A DNA stretch of 62,096 bases from positions 1 through 62,096 of the forward strand of contig QEUP01000020.1 of assembly GCA_003577145.1 (NCBI GenBank), given 5' to 3'. A program made the translations under genes and the position numbers. The notes beneath the pieces are model-generated. The model was not told where the DNA came from, did not search any database, and was given only the letters and a program-made list of their open reading frames with translations. Source of the stretch: Acidobacteriota bacterium. Its GTDB lineage: Bacteria; Actinomycetota; Acidimicrobiia; Acidimicrobiales; Microtrichaceae. Shown here one piece after another: positions 17,202 to 25,275 of this stretch (its first letter is position 1; each line of letters starts with the position of its first letter).

Positions 17202-19673
17202 TCATCGGCTGCGATGGCGCAGACCGATGAGCCGGCGGAACTCGGGGAGGGGTTGGGGCATGCCGATGTGGTGGCCCTGGCCGTAGTCGCAGCCCAGGCT
17301 GCGCAGCAGCACGAGTTGCTCGGCGGTCTCGACGCCTTCGGCAACCACGGCCAGGTCGAGGATGTGGCCGAGGTTGGTGGTCGCCTCGACGATGGCTGTG
17401 TCATGGGACTCGGTCCCGAGCCCGTCGACGAAGGAGCGGTCGATCTTGAGCGCATGCACCGGGAACCTCTTGAGGTAGCTCAGCGAGCTGTACCCGGTGC
17501 CGAAGTCGTCGACGCTGACGACGATGCCGAGCGAGGTGAGCTCGCGCAGGCGCTCCTCCACCACCTCGGGTTCGTCCATCAGGGCGGTCTCGGTGATCTC
17601 GAGGCAGAGGTTCGTCGGGGTGCAACCTGCCCCTTCCAGGGCTTCACGGACTGTGTCAACGATCTCGGGTCGCCCCAGTTGACGGGCCGAGATGTTGACG
17701 CTGACGCTGATGGCGTGGGTCGCCAGCCGATCGGCGTTCCAGCGTGCGGCCGCGAGGCAGGCGTTGTCGATCACCCAACGACCTATGGGCACGATCAGGC
17801 CGGTGTCCTCGGCCAGATCGACGAAGTCCGCCGCCCGGAGCCGGCCCAGGTCGGGGTGATCCCAACGGAGGAGGGCCTCCCCGCTGACGATGCGGCCGCT
17901 TCCGAGCTCCACCACCGGCTGGTAGTCGATGGCGAACTCGTCGTTCTCCAGCCCCTTCTTGAGAGCCTCCTCGAGCAGGAGTCGCCGCACGGCGGTGGAG
18001 CGCATCTCGTCGTTGTAGAAGGCCCACTGGTCGCGACCCCGATCCTTGGCCCGGTACATGGCGGCGTCAGCATGGCTGAGCAGCTCATTGGGATCGGCGT
18101 CGGGATCGCCGGTGGTGACCAGACCGATGCTGGCTGACGCGCGGGTGGTGTGCTCGACACGGGAGTGGCGTAGCACGAAGGGCCGCGAGATGGCCTCCCG
18201 GATGCGCTCGGCCACGTCGATCACGTCGCTGGGGTCGCCGACGTCCTCGATGAGGACCGCGAACTCGTCACCACCGAGGCGTGCCACCGTGTCGGTCGGG
18301 CGCATGATGGCACGAAGGGCCTGGCCGACTGCTTTGAGCAGTTCGTCACCGAGCGGATGACCGAACCCGTCGTTGACCAGCTTGAAACGATCGAGGTCGA
18401 GGAACAGCACAGCCACTGTGCCCGCCTCCCGGCGGAGACGGCGAAGGGCCTGCGCGGTGTGGTCGATGAAGAGGCTGCGGTTGGCCAAGCCGGTGAGCGG
18501 ATCGGTGAGGGCCTGCTCGCGCAAGGCCTCCTCGATCCGTTTGAGGTCGGTGATGTCACGGATCACGCAGATGACCTCGTCAGATCGGTCGGGAACGACA
18601 CGGTTCTCGAAGTGATGGATCGCGCCGAGGAATTCGAGGTCGTATTCGATGCGCTGCAGCTCCCCGGTCTCGAGGGCGGCGGCAATGGCCTGCATGCCCA
18701 GCTCGGCCACCGAGGCCGGGAGCACCTCGGTGATCTTCTTGCCGATCGCCTCGGAAACCGTCAGGAAGCGCTCGTAGCCGGGGGTGCGACGGACATCGAG
18801 GAACTCGCCCTCGGCGCTGAGGCGGAGGATGAGATCCGGGACTGCTTGCAGGAGAGCGCGATGGCGCGCCTCGGACTCCGCCAGCTCGTGCTGGGTACGG
18901 AGCCGCTGGTCGATGTCGGCGATGTGAGTCATCACAGCGATCGGCGCGCCGTGCTCGTCGCGCAACACCGAGCCGGTGATGCTCGACCAGGTCTCGGTGC
19001 CGTCCCGGCGCAGGTGCCGCTTCTGGTAGTGGAAGCCGCCCGATGACCCCGAGCCGAGCTGCTCGGCGATCAGCCTGTCGTGCGCCCGGTCCTCGGGGTG
19101 GGTGATCTCGACCACATCCAGCGCCAGCATCTCGTCGCGGCTGTAGCCGAGGCGTCGGCACAGCGCCTCGTTGACATCGACGAACCTGCCGACCTCACCG
19201 TCGCGCAACGACACGACCGACATGCCCACCGGCGAGTCGTGGAAGGCGTGCCGGAGCTGCTCGTCTGTCACGTGGGTGTGTACTGCTCTGGCGGTGATGT
19301 CCTCGATGATCTGAGCCAGCATCCGATCACCGAGCGGCGTCAGGATGTACCGGTAGAAGCCGGCCGGTATGTTCTCGTCACCGTAGGCCTGCTCGCCTCG
19401 CGCCTCGGTTTCCTCGAGAGCGCACCTGAGCCCGACATCGATGAACCTCTCGCCGGGCACGCCTTCGAGGAAGTTGGGGAACACCTTGCCCACCGTCTTG
19501 CCGACCAGCGCGTCCCAGTCGACGGCACTGCTGTCGTTGGCGGCCCGGTTGGCGGCCACTATCCGGAAGTCCTCGACCCGGTCGGTGTCGGCACGCCAAA
19601 CGACCACGGGAAACGGAAGTGCCTCGAACACCAGCGACATCAGGGTGTTCGGGTCCGGATCTCCAGGAGCCAT
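17202..19673 (-). CDS. PAS-PAS-PAS-GGDEF-EAL cyclic-di-GMP turnover protein
   Basis: This is an 823-aa soluble signalling protein with three PAS-type sensor domains (about 10-110, 120-240, 255-375), a diguanylate cyclase domain (about 385-545) and an EAL phosphodiesterase domain (about 560-805). The cyclase motif GGDEF is intact and preceded at the correct distance by an RxxD inhibitory site (RPTD). In the EAL domain the metal and catalytic residues are present: EALLRW, VSVNISARQL, EITET, DDFGTGYSSLSYL, KIDRSF and VAEGVET. Both activities could be functional, with the PAS domains setting the balance. I start it at ATG 19673 (MAPGDPDPN). There are no membrane segments. Confidence 0.93.
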   Translation of the reverse strand: MAPGDPDPNTLMSLVFEALPFPVVVWRADTDRVEDFRIVAANRAANDSSAVDWDALVGKTVGKVFPNFLEGVPGERFIDVGLRCALEETEARGEQAYGDENIPAGFYRYILTPLGDRMLAQIIEDITARAVHTHVTDEQLRHAFHDSPVGMSVVSLRDGEVGRFVDVNEALCRRLGYSRDEMLALDVVEITHPEDRAHDRLIAEQLGSGSSGGFHYQKRHLRRDGTETWSSITGSVLRDEHGAPIAVMTHIADIDQRLRTQHELAESEARHRALLQAVPDLILRLSAEGEFLDVRRTPGYERFLTVSEAIGKKITEVLPASVAELGMQAIAAALETGELQRIEYDLEFLGAIHHFENRVVPDRSDEVICVIRDITDLKRIEEALREQALTDPLTGLANRSLFIDHTAQALRRLRREAGTVAVLFLDLDRFKLVNDGFGHPLGDELLKAVGQALRAIMRPTDTVARLGGDEFAVLIEDVGDPSDVIDVAERIREAISRPFVLRHSRVEHTTRASASIGLVTTGDPDADPNELLSHADAAMYRAKDRGRDQWAFYNDEMRSTAVRRLLLEEALKKGLENDEFAIDYQPVVELGSGRIVSGEALLRWDHPDLGRLRAADFVDLAEDTGLIVPIGRWVIDNACLAAARWNADRLATHAISVSVNISARQLGRPEIVDTVREALEGAGCTPTNLCLEITETALMDEPEVVEERLRELTSLGIVVSVDDFGTGYSSLSYLKRFPVHALKIDRSFVDGLGTESHDTAIVEATTNLGHILDLAVVAEGVETAEQLVLLRSLGCDYGQGHHIGMPQPLPEFRRLIGLRHRSR

Positions 19674-19751
19674 TGCCTGCCTCTCGGTGGCTCTCCAACG
19701 CGGTGGCAGCCTCCCCGTCAGGCTAGGCCCCGCTCCCACCAACGCCTACCC

Positions 19752-19811
19752 AACGCGATTTGTGAACCCAAAAGGCCCCTATAGGGGCCACGCGCGTTCA
19801 CAGAACGTGAT
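19752..19811. repeat. palindromic intergenic element, copy A
   Basis: This 60-nt element has core GGCCCCTATAGGGGCC (19774-19789), flanked symmetrically by TGTGAAC (19761-19767) and GTTCACA (19796-19802). It is nearly identical to copy B and is bordered by an 8-nt direct repeat (AACGCGAT and AACGTGAT). It lies just downstream of the stop of the PKD protein gene, and just upstream of the GGDEF-EAL gene. Confidence 0.9.
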
Positions 19812-19829
19812 TGCTGCTGGTGGCTTCGT

Positions 19830-21488
19830 TCAGGATCCGTCCTTCAGGGCCCAGGTCCCCCAGTAGAACTCGAGGTTCATGAAGGCCCCAAGTCCCCAGT
19901 AGAAGGCCTTACCCCAGACGGTGTCGCCCCCGTCGAGCAGTCCGGTGAAGACGAAGGCGTCGATTCCCGCCTCGGGGATCCGGATCTGCCCGAGGTGGAT
20001 GGGGAGTATCCAGAAGCGGTTCACGTTGATCGTCACGTTGCGATCACCTGCGGTCGTACTCAACGTCGCCGACCCGTTGACCGACGAGATCCCGAACTGA
20101 TCGCGCGCGATCGACAGGTCTCCTGCAGTCATCGCGCCCTCGACCGTCTTGTGGGCTTGATCGGAGGGTTGACGCTCTCCGAGGAAGGCGAAGGCATCTC
20201 CGTCCACGTCACCGACGACCATCGGAGCCGCCAGGCCCGCGGTGTCGGACTGACCGTCGGAGTCGACGATGGTCACCGTCGGCGAATAGGTGCCGCCGGC
20301 GTACAGGCCGTATATGTTCCAGTCGTACCGAGTCGTGGTGGTCTCCGTGTCAACGGTGCCGTCTCCGTTCAGGTCCCACCGGTACCGCTCGATCGCGTCG
20401 GGGGCCTGTGAGTTGAAGGCACTGAGCTGGACGATGCTGATCTCGTCAGCAGTTCCTTGTACGACGTCGAGCACCGCGACCGGTGGCCCGTCGTCGACCG
20501 GCACTCGGTCCACGTCTATCTCACCGAACGAGCTGAGCGTTCCGTTGGACGCCTCATAGGCAAGACTGAAGTCGTAGGTACCATCGGGATCCAGGTTGAG
20601 GGTGCAGTCTCCGTCGACATCACACACGAAGTCGTGCGAACTCGGGCCGATCTCACCCGAATAGGAGTTCAACCAGCCGTAGTCGACAACCTCCAGAGGG
20701 AGCCCGTCGGGGGAGTAGTCGTTGTCGAGGACGTTGAACGATGCGCTGGCGCCCTCGTCGACCACCAGGTCGTCACGTCCCAGCACCGGGTACGACGGCG
20801 GGTCCGCGGGGTAGGCGAATTGGAACGCGCGCGGGATCGCCAGCTCGCTGAGGGAGTGATGGAAGACGGTGCCGCCGACGCGCCCCTGCCAGTCCTCCAT
20901 GCCGATGAGACCCTGGGATTGCGAGGGCTGCTGGATGCCGGCGTAGAGCAGATCCACGTCGCCGTTCTCGTGAAGCTGTGCCTGCGCGGTGGCAGACGCT
21001 TGGTCCTCGGATTGGTCCTCGGACAGGTCGAACTCGATGACCGCGATTCGATCTGGTGCCGTGCCCACAACTTCGAAGCGATAGCTCGACTGCGCCGGAT
21101 CCCAGCGTGTGTAACCCAACACGGATATCACCGAGTCGGGGGACCCGTAGTCGGGTAGCGAGTAGAACGCGGGTGGATCGCTCGGTGGAGGTTGGAAGGT
21201 CAGGTATGCGTCCTCACCGTTCAGCCAGAGCCGGTCCGCCATCGAGCCGTAGTAAGGGAACTCGAAGGGCAACTCGACCTGCCCCCAGCCGTTTGTGTCG
21301 AGAGCCACCTCTTCAGCCGCATCGATCCAATTCAGCGGCACCTCGGAGCACTCATAACCGAACTCGTCGAACACGCCGTCACAGTTGACGTTCGCATGGG
21401 TCGCGCCTGCGACGGGCACGAGCAGCACGCCGAGCAGCGCGATGCACAGCATGGCCACGAAGGCCCTCACCGAGCCGTAGATCCTCAT
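19830..21488 (-). CDS. secreted surface protein with PKD/cadherin-like domains
   Basis: This is a 552-aa exported protein starting at ATG 21488 behind GGAGGGG. The signal peptide ends near residue 28 (PVAGATHA). After an N-terminal beta-rich domain (DTNGWGQVELPFEFPYYG, the nidogen-like or jelly-roll type seen with PKD proteins), there is a cadherin/Ig-like segment beginning VLGRDDLVVDEGASASFNVLDND. A PKD domain follows (RYRWDLNGDGTVDTETTTTRYDW, then YSPTVTIVDSDGQSD). A final 120-residue beta-rich region has no assigned family. There is no C-terminal sorting motif. The gene is bracketed by two nearly identical palindromic elements in direct orientation, so it may be exchangeable as a unit. Confidence 0.82.
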   Translation of the reverse strand: MRIYGSVRAFVAMLCIALLGVLLVPVAGATHANVNCDGVFDEFGYECSEVPLNWIDAAEEVALDTNGWGQVELPFEFPYYGSMADRLWLNGEDAYLTFQPPPSDPPAFYSLPDYGSPDSVISVLGYTRWDPAQSSYRFEVVGTAPDRIAVIEFDLSEDQSEDQASATAQAQLHENGDVDLLYAGIQQPSQSQGLIGMEDWQGRVGGTVFHHSLSELAIPRAFQFAYPADPPSYPVLGRDDLVVDEGASASFNVLDNDYSPDGLPLEVVDYGWLNSYSGEIGPSSHDFVCDVDGDCTLNLDPDGTYDFSLAYEASNGTLSSFGEIDVDRVPVDDGPPVAVLDVVQGTADEISIVQLSAFNSQAPDAIERYRWDLNGDGTVDTETTTTRYDWNIYGLYAGGTYSPTVTIVDSDGQSDTAGLAAPMVVGDVDGDAFAFLGERQPSDQAHKTVEGAMTAGDLSIARDQFGISSVNGSATLSTTAGDRNVTINVNRFWILPIHLGQIRIPEAGIDAFVFTGLLDGGDTVWGKAFYWGLGAFMNLEFYWGTWALKDGS

Positions 21489-21599
21489 CTGCCCCTCCAG
21501 CACCTCAGAGATCGCCAGCCAGAACACCCATGGCGACGCCATGTGACCCTACGAAGCTTCCGGGAGCCTGTCCGTAAAGCGCGTTACACAACCCCGCCG

Positions 21600-21659
21600 A
21601 ACGCGATTTGTGAACCCAAAAGGCCCCTATAGGGGCCACGCGCGTTCACAGAACGCGAT
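21600..21659. repeat. palindromic intergenic element, copy B
   Basis: The core GGCCCCTATAGGGGCC is at 21622-21637, with flanking arms TGTGAAC (21609-21615) and GTTCACA (21644-21650) and perfect terminal direct repeats AACGCGAT at both ends. It differs from copy A at essentially one base. It reaches into the thiolase-like gene, supplying its stop codon and last few codons. Confidence 0.9.
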
Positions 21660-23100
21660 AGAAGGGGCCGTCGCCGGCGATCTCCACCGTGGCGCCCACC
21701 AGGTTGACACCGGCGAGCTCTGCCATGGTCGAGCGGGTTGCCCCCAACGCCGCGCGGGTCCCATCAGCGAGTGTCGCATACACCGGTGCTGCCACAACCC
21801 CGCCGTCCTTGCCGTAGGCGACGGTGGCCGCATCGACGGTGGCGAGCCCCTCGGGCCTGTCGGTGATCGGCACCGCAGTGGCGTCGATCTCGGCTTGGGC
21901 AGTGCTGGTGTCGGCCTTCACGAAGCCATCCGCTGGAGCTCGGCCGCCGTAGACGCCGATGGAGTGCTTGGTGGTGAACCAGCCCAACCCACTCACGAGC
22001 GCAAGCCTGTCGGTCCCACGGAGCCTTTCGACGGCGGTGGCGATCGAGTGCATCGGGTAGTTGTTGCCAGGCCCACCGAAGTAGGGCAGACCGCCGGTGA
22101 TCGTCAGCCCTCGTGGGTCGTCAAGAGCCAGACCGAGTGCCTCCGCACCAACCTCGACTGCGGAAGGGAAGCAGGAGTAGAGGTCGATGAGATCGACGTC
22201 GTCGATGACGAGCCCGCCGGCGCCGAGCGCGGCTGCACCCGCTGCGGCTATTGCCGGTGAGGTCGTGAAGTCAGGACGGGCGACGGGGTACCACACGTCG
22301 TTGACGTCGGCGCCCGACCAAACGAACACGGCTCGGTCCGCCGCACCGAGCCCGCGCGCCACCTCCAGCGAGGTCAGGAGCAGCGCCGCCCCCTGGTCGA
22401 CGTAGAGAAACGCCGACATCAGCTTGGTGTAGGGGTCCGCCACGACCCTGTTGGTCTCCGACGGCTCCGCCAGGTCAGCCGCTGTTCGCTCCTCGGGAAA
22501 CCAGGCGTAGGGGTTGGCGGCCGCCACCTTGGTGAACGGTGCCATCAGGTCGCCGAGATGTTTGCGCTGCTCGGAGAAGCTGCGGCCCGCCTTGGCCGCG
22601 ATGGCACCCTCGAACATGGCGTAGACGTGCGCGGGCAGGATCAGCCCGATGGCCGTCTCGGTATCGTGGAGCCCGGGTCGTTCGACACCCACCACCTCGT
22701 CAGGCGCCGGTGCAGTCGGCGTGAGGCCTTCGGCCCCGCGACGAGCCGAGTTGACCGCCTCGGCGCCGGCAAGGAGGACCGCGCCGATCTCTCCGCGGGC
22801 GATGGCCTCCGCTGCCCTGGTGACCAGCAGCTGGGGGGTGTTTCCCCCGATGCAGGTCGTCTCGGCTCGCCGTGGAGTAACGCCGAGCCGAGCCGCCAGG
22901 TCACCCGCAGGACGATCACCGCCCCCGTTGATCACGTTGACCACCGTGATCGCGTCAAGCCGGTGCTCGATGCCGCGAGCCTCTGAGATCGCGCTCAGCG
23001 CGGCGCGTTCCATGAGCTCCACCGGCGTGACGAGTTGGTCCTTCTCGGTCACCTGACCCACGCCGACGATCACGGGTGTGCGCGCTGGGTCGATGGACAT
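21646..23100 (-). CDS. thiolase-superfamily protein (acetyl-CoA acetyltransferase/lipid-transfer type)
   Basis: This is a 484-aa member of the thiolase superfamily of the long, lipid-transfer-like subgroup. The nucleophilic Cys is in TTCIGGNTPQ (near residue 82), and the conserved GGLPYFGGPGNNYPMHSIA and TKHSIGVYGG segments carry the His motifs. The usual C-terminal CGSG is not obvious, so thiolysis chemistry is uncertain. It probably acts in fatty-acid or sterol side-chain breakdown. An operator-like site shared with the alcohol dehydrogenase promoter lies about 75 bp upstream. The last codons are provided by palindromic element B. Confidence 0.85.
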   Translation of the reverse strand: MSIDPARTPVIVGVGQVTEKDQLVTPVELMERAALSAISEARGIEHRLDAITVVNVINGGGDRPAGDLAARLGVTPRRAETTCIGGNTPQLLVTRAAEAIARGEIGAVLLAGAEAVNSARRGAEGLTPTAPAPDEVVGVERPGLHDTETAIGLILPAHVYAMFEGAIAAKAGRSFSEQRKHLGDLMAPFTKVAAANPYAWFPEERTAADLAEPSETNRVVADPYTKLMSAFLYVDQGAALLLTSLEVARGLGAADRAVFVWSGADVNDVWYPVARPDFTTSPAIAAAGAAALGAGGLVIDDVDLIDLYSCFPSAVEVGAEALGLALDDPRGLTITGGLPYFGGPGNNYPMHSIATAVERLRGTDRLALVSGLGWFTTKHSIGVYGGRAPADGFVKADTSTAQAEIDATAVPITDRPEGLATVDAATVAYGKDGGVVAAPVYATLADGTRAALGATRSTMAELAGVNLVGATVEIAGDGPFYRVL

Positions 23101-23172
23101 CGCTGCTCCAATCGCTCGGGCCCTCGCTACGCTCGCGGTGGTGCCCGGCTCGGTCCGGCACAGACTACCCGC

Positions 23173-23194
23173 TTACTGATCTGTGGATCAATAA
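23173..23194. promoter_or_regulatory. operator-like inverted repeat upstream of the thiolase-like gene
   Basis: TTACTGA (23173-23179) and TCAATAA (23188-23194) are near-perfect inverted arms separated by eight bases. Read on the opposite strand, the site at 29991-30012 matches it closely, sharing GTGGATCA in the centre. It lies between the thiolase-like gene start and the end of a TetR gene, which is the likely but unproven regulator. Confidence 0.55.
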
Positions 23195-23201
23195 CACCAG
23201 C

Positions 23202-23825
23202 TCAGCGGGGGCGCAGGCCGTCGAGCAGGAGGCTGACGACGAACTCGGCGGCTTCGGCCGAGCTGAGGCCGTCGTCGGTGCTCAGCCGGCGATAGGCGAG
23301 CTGGCCGATCAGCGATGCAGCCGCATAGGCGACCACGCGTGGCGGCGCATCGCGGACCATTCCCTTGCGCTGGGCGTCACTGACCGCGTATTCCAGATCG
23401 CCGAGGAAGCGATCGAAGATCGTCAGCAGGTGACGGGTGAACCGTTCGCTGATGGCGGTCGCGTCACGAAACAGGAGCTTGGAGGCTTCCCGGTCGGCGT
23501 CGAAGAAGTCGAACACGGCCCGGACCGAGCTCTGCAGCGCCGACTCGACATCGGTCACCGATTCGTCCTTGAGGGCAGAATCGATCGAGTGCCGCAGTGC
23601 CGCTTCCTGCTCGTCCATCAAGGCGTCGAACAGCTCGTCTTTGGAGTCGAAGTACCAGTAGAGGGTGCCGTAGGAGACGCCCGCAGCGCGCGCGATGTCG
23701 GCCATGGTCGCGGCGTGGAAGTCGCCTGAGGAAAAGACCTGCTTCGCTGCGGCGAGGATCACCTGGCGGCGCTGTGACTTCTCGGCATCGCTGACCGCGC
23801 GACGGAACTCGGATCTACCTGCCAC
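23202..23825 (-). CDS. TetR-family regulator
   Basis: This is a 207-aa protein, with GTG at 23825 taken as the start. The N-terminal helix-turn-helix (AAAKQVFSSGDFHAATMADIA, then AGVSYGTLYWYFDSKDELFDAL) is canonical. The C-terminal helical domain (SVRAVFDFFDADREASKLLFRDA, then SERFTRHLLTIFDRFLGDLE) resembles FadR/KstR-like actinobacterial lipid regulators in general layout. It lies directly upstream of the thiolase-like gene on the same strand, with an inverted repeat in the gap. The same motif occurs before the alcohol dehydrogenase operon, so it may control both. The ligand may be an acyl-CoA, by inference only. Confidence 0.9.
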   Translation of the reverse strand: MAGRSEFRRAVSDAEKSQRRQVILAAAKQVFSSGDFHAATMADIARAAGVSYGTLYWYFDSKDELFDALMDEQEAALRHSIDSALKDESVTDVESALQSSVRAVFDFFDADREASKLLFRDATAISERFTRHLLTIFDRFLGDLEYAVSDAQRKGMVRDAPPRVVAYAAASLIGQLAYRRLSTDDGLSSAEAAEFVVSLLLDGLRPR

Positions 23826-23842
23826 GCCCGCACGGCGCCGAC

Positions 23843-24871
23843 TCACTGCGTGACCGGCACGAAGTCGGGGGGCAGCAGGGCGTCGTCGATGCCCGGATCG
23901 TCGGCACGGCGGCCGAGTTCGGCATGAGCGGTGCCTGCGAGTGACCACTGCCGCCAGGTGACCCAGCGCCCGCGCTGGTACCTCTCGTAGGTGATCAGCG
24001 CGTCGGCGCGCTCGGTGTTGGTGCACACCGCCGCAGCCCCGTCGGGATCCCGGTAGCCCACCGCAACGCAACGTTCGGAGGGCATGTCGACGTCGACCCG
24101 GAGTCGGCTGCGACCGATGGTGCCCGACACCGACCACCCGGGCAGGCCGAGCCGCGTGCGGAACAGCGGCGCCGCCAGCAACGGGTTGCGGGGCCAGTCC
24201 ACGCCGTCGATTCGAAGCTGGAGCGAAGCCAGGGGCGCCAGTCGTCGCAGCGGTGGTCGTCGAGCGGACGCGGTGACCATCTCCAGCACGTCTCCCCCGC
24301 CCAGATCGGCGTGAAGCCAGGCCCACCGCTGGGCGTTGCCGTGCCCGTAGATCCGGGAGATGCCCCCGAGACCGCGCCTGAGGACGATCTCGTTCTCGTC
24401 GATCGTGACCGAGCCTGCAATGTGCGCCGCCGGCGCCGGGACCACTTGAGCCGCCGGGAGCAGCTGCTTGCGCCACACGGCCTCGGGGAAGGTGTAGAGG
24501 GGTGGGCTCTCGTCCTGGTAGGTCAGGTCCCACGAGATCGAACCCGCGCGTCCACGCATGACGCCGTCGCCGACTGTCACTGCACCGGAGTCGCCCGCGA
24601 CATCCACCCAGGCATCGCGGGACAACGCCGCACCGGGTGAAGCAAGCGGGTACGGCCCGAAGCGCTCGAGCCGCGGCTTGGCATCCCGAGCGAACACTGC
24701 GAACCAGCCGAGGGTGTGCGGGTCTGCGCCGCGGTCAGGCGCCACGTTCTCGACGTGGAACCAGTATCCGCTTCCGGTGTCGAGATCTGTCCAGGTGGCG
24801 TACCACACCTCGAGGCGGTGGGGCTCGCCCCGCCAGCGGGGACGACCCAGTACCTCGGCGGTGGTCCTCAC
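23843..24871 (-). CDS. AttH/CrtC-like lipocalin-fold protein
   Basis: This is a 342-aa protein starting at GTG 24871, which overlaps the stop of the upstream small membrane-protein gene (GTGA). It contains the repeated beta-rich features of the carotenoid-hydratase/AttH lipocalin group: LEVWYATWTDLDTGSGYWFH, then GSISWDLTYQ and the WAWLHADLGGG stretch. There is no signal peptide. Relatives bind or modify hydrophobic compounds such as carotenoids and other isoprenoids, which suits the neighbouring GMC oxidase and lipid genes. The assignment rests on pattern resemblance only. Confidence 0.6.
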   Translation of the reverse strand: MRTTAEVLGRPRWRGEPHRLEVWYATWTDLDTGSGYWFHVENVAPDRGADPHTLGWFAVFARDAKPRLERFGPYPLASPGAALSRDAWVDVAGDSGAVTVGDGVMRGRAGSISWDLTYQDESPPLYTFPEAVWRKQLLPAAQVVPAPAAHIAGSVTIDENEIVLRRGLGGISRIYGHGNAQRWAWLHADLGGGDVLEMVTASARRPPLRRLAPLASLQLRIDGVDWPRNPLLAAPLFRTRLGLPGWSVSGTIGRSRLRVDVDMPSERCVAVGYRDPDGAAAVCTNTERADALITYERYQRGRWVTWRQWSLAGTAHAELGRRADDPGIDDALLPPDFVPVTQ

Positions 24872-25215
24872 GACAGCAGCCGCTCGCGTCGCCGCGCCAG
24901 GCGACGCCCCAAGTGGAGCCACAGCGGGTAGGTGGCGAACAGGCCGGCGGCCACCAGATCCGTCTGCCGGGGCGGATCGCGGTATTCGACGGCGGTCACG
25001 CCCGAGTTGAGCATCCAGTCCCGCCCCGACCGGGCACCCATCGCCTTCCACACCGGCTTGGTCCAGCCCTTCTCCAGATAGAGCGAGATCGAGGTGCCGA
25101 TGAACACGCCGAGTACCGCGGCGCCCGCGATTCTGGCAGCCTTCTCACTGGGAGCCAGTTCTTCGATGGCAACCCCGGCGCCGATGAGCAATGGTGGATC
25201 CACCAGGAAACTCAT
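24868..25215 (-). CDS. small membrane protein of unknown function
   Basis: This is a 115-aa protein from ATG 25215, with a hydrophobic segment at about residues 28-48 (ARIAGAAVLGVFIGTSISLYL) and another near 88-102 (DLVAAGLFATYPLWLHL). It ends in an Arg-rich tail (RRLARRRERLLS). It is translationally coupled to the downstream lipocalin-like gene and divergent from the GMC oxidase gene. The start region is 60 bp from the GMC start. It may anchor or partner the lipocalin-like protein; that is inference. Confidence 0.6.
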   Translation of the reverse strand: MSFLVDPPLLIGAGVAIEELAPSEKAARIAGAAVLGVFIGTSISLYLEKGWTKPVWKAMGARSGRDWMLNSGVTAVEYRDPPRQTDLVAAGLFATYPLWLHLGRRLARRRERLLS

Positions 25216-25275
25216 GTACGCGACGGTAGGGCGGCCGGGCGGCAGTCCGCAACGGCCGGGACAGGTGGTGAGATC

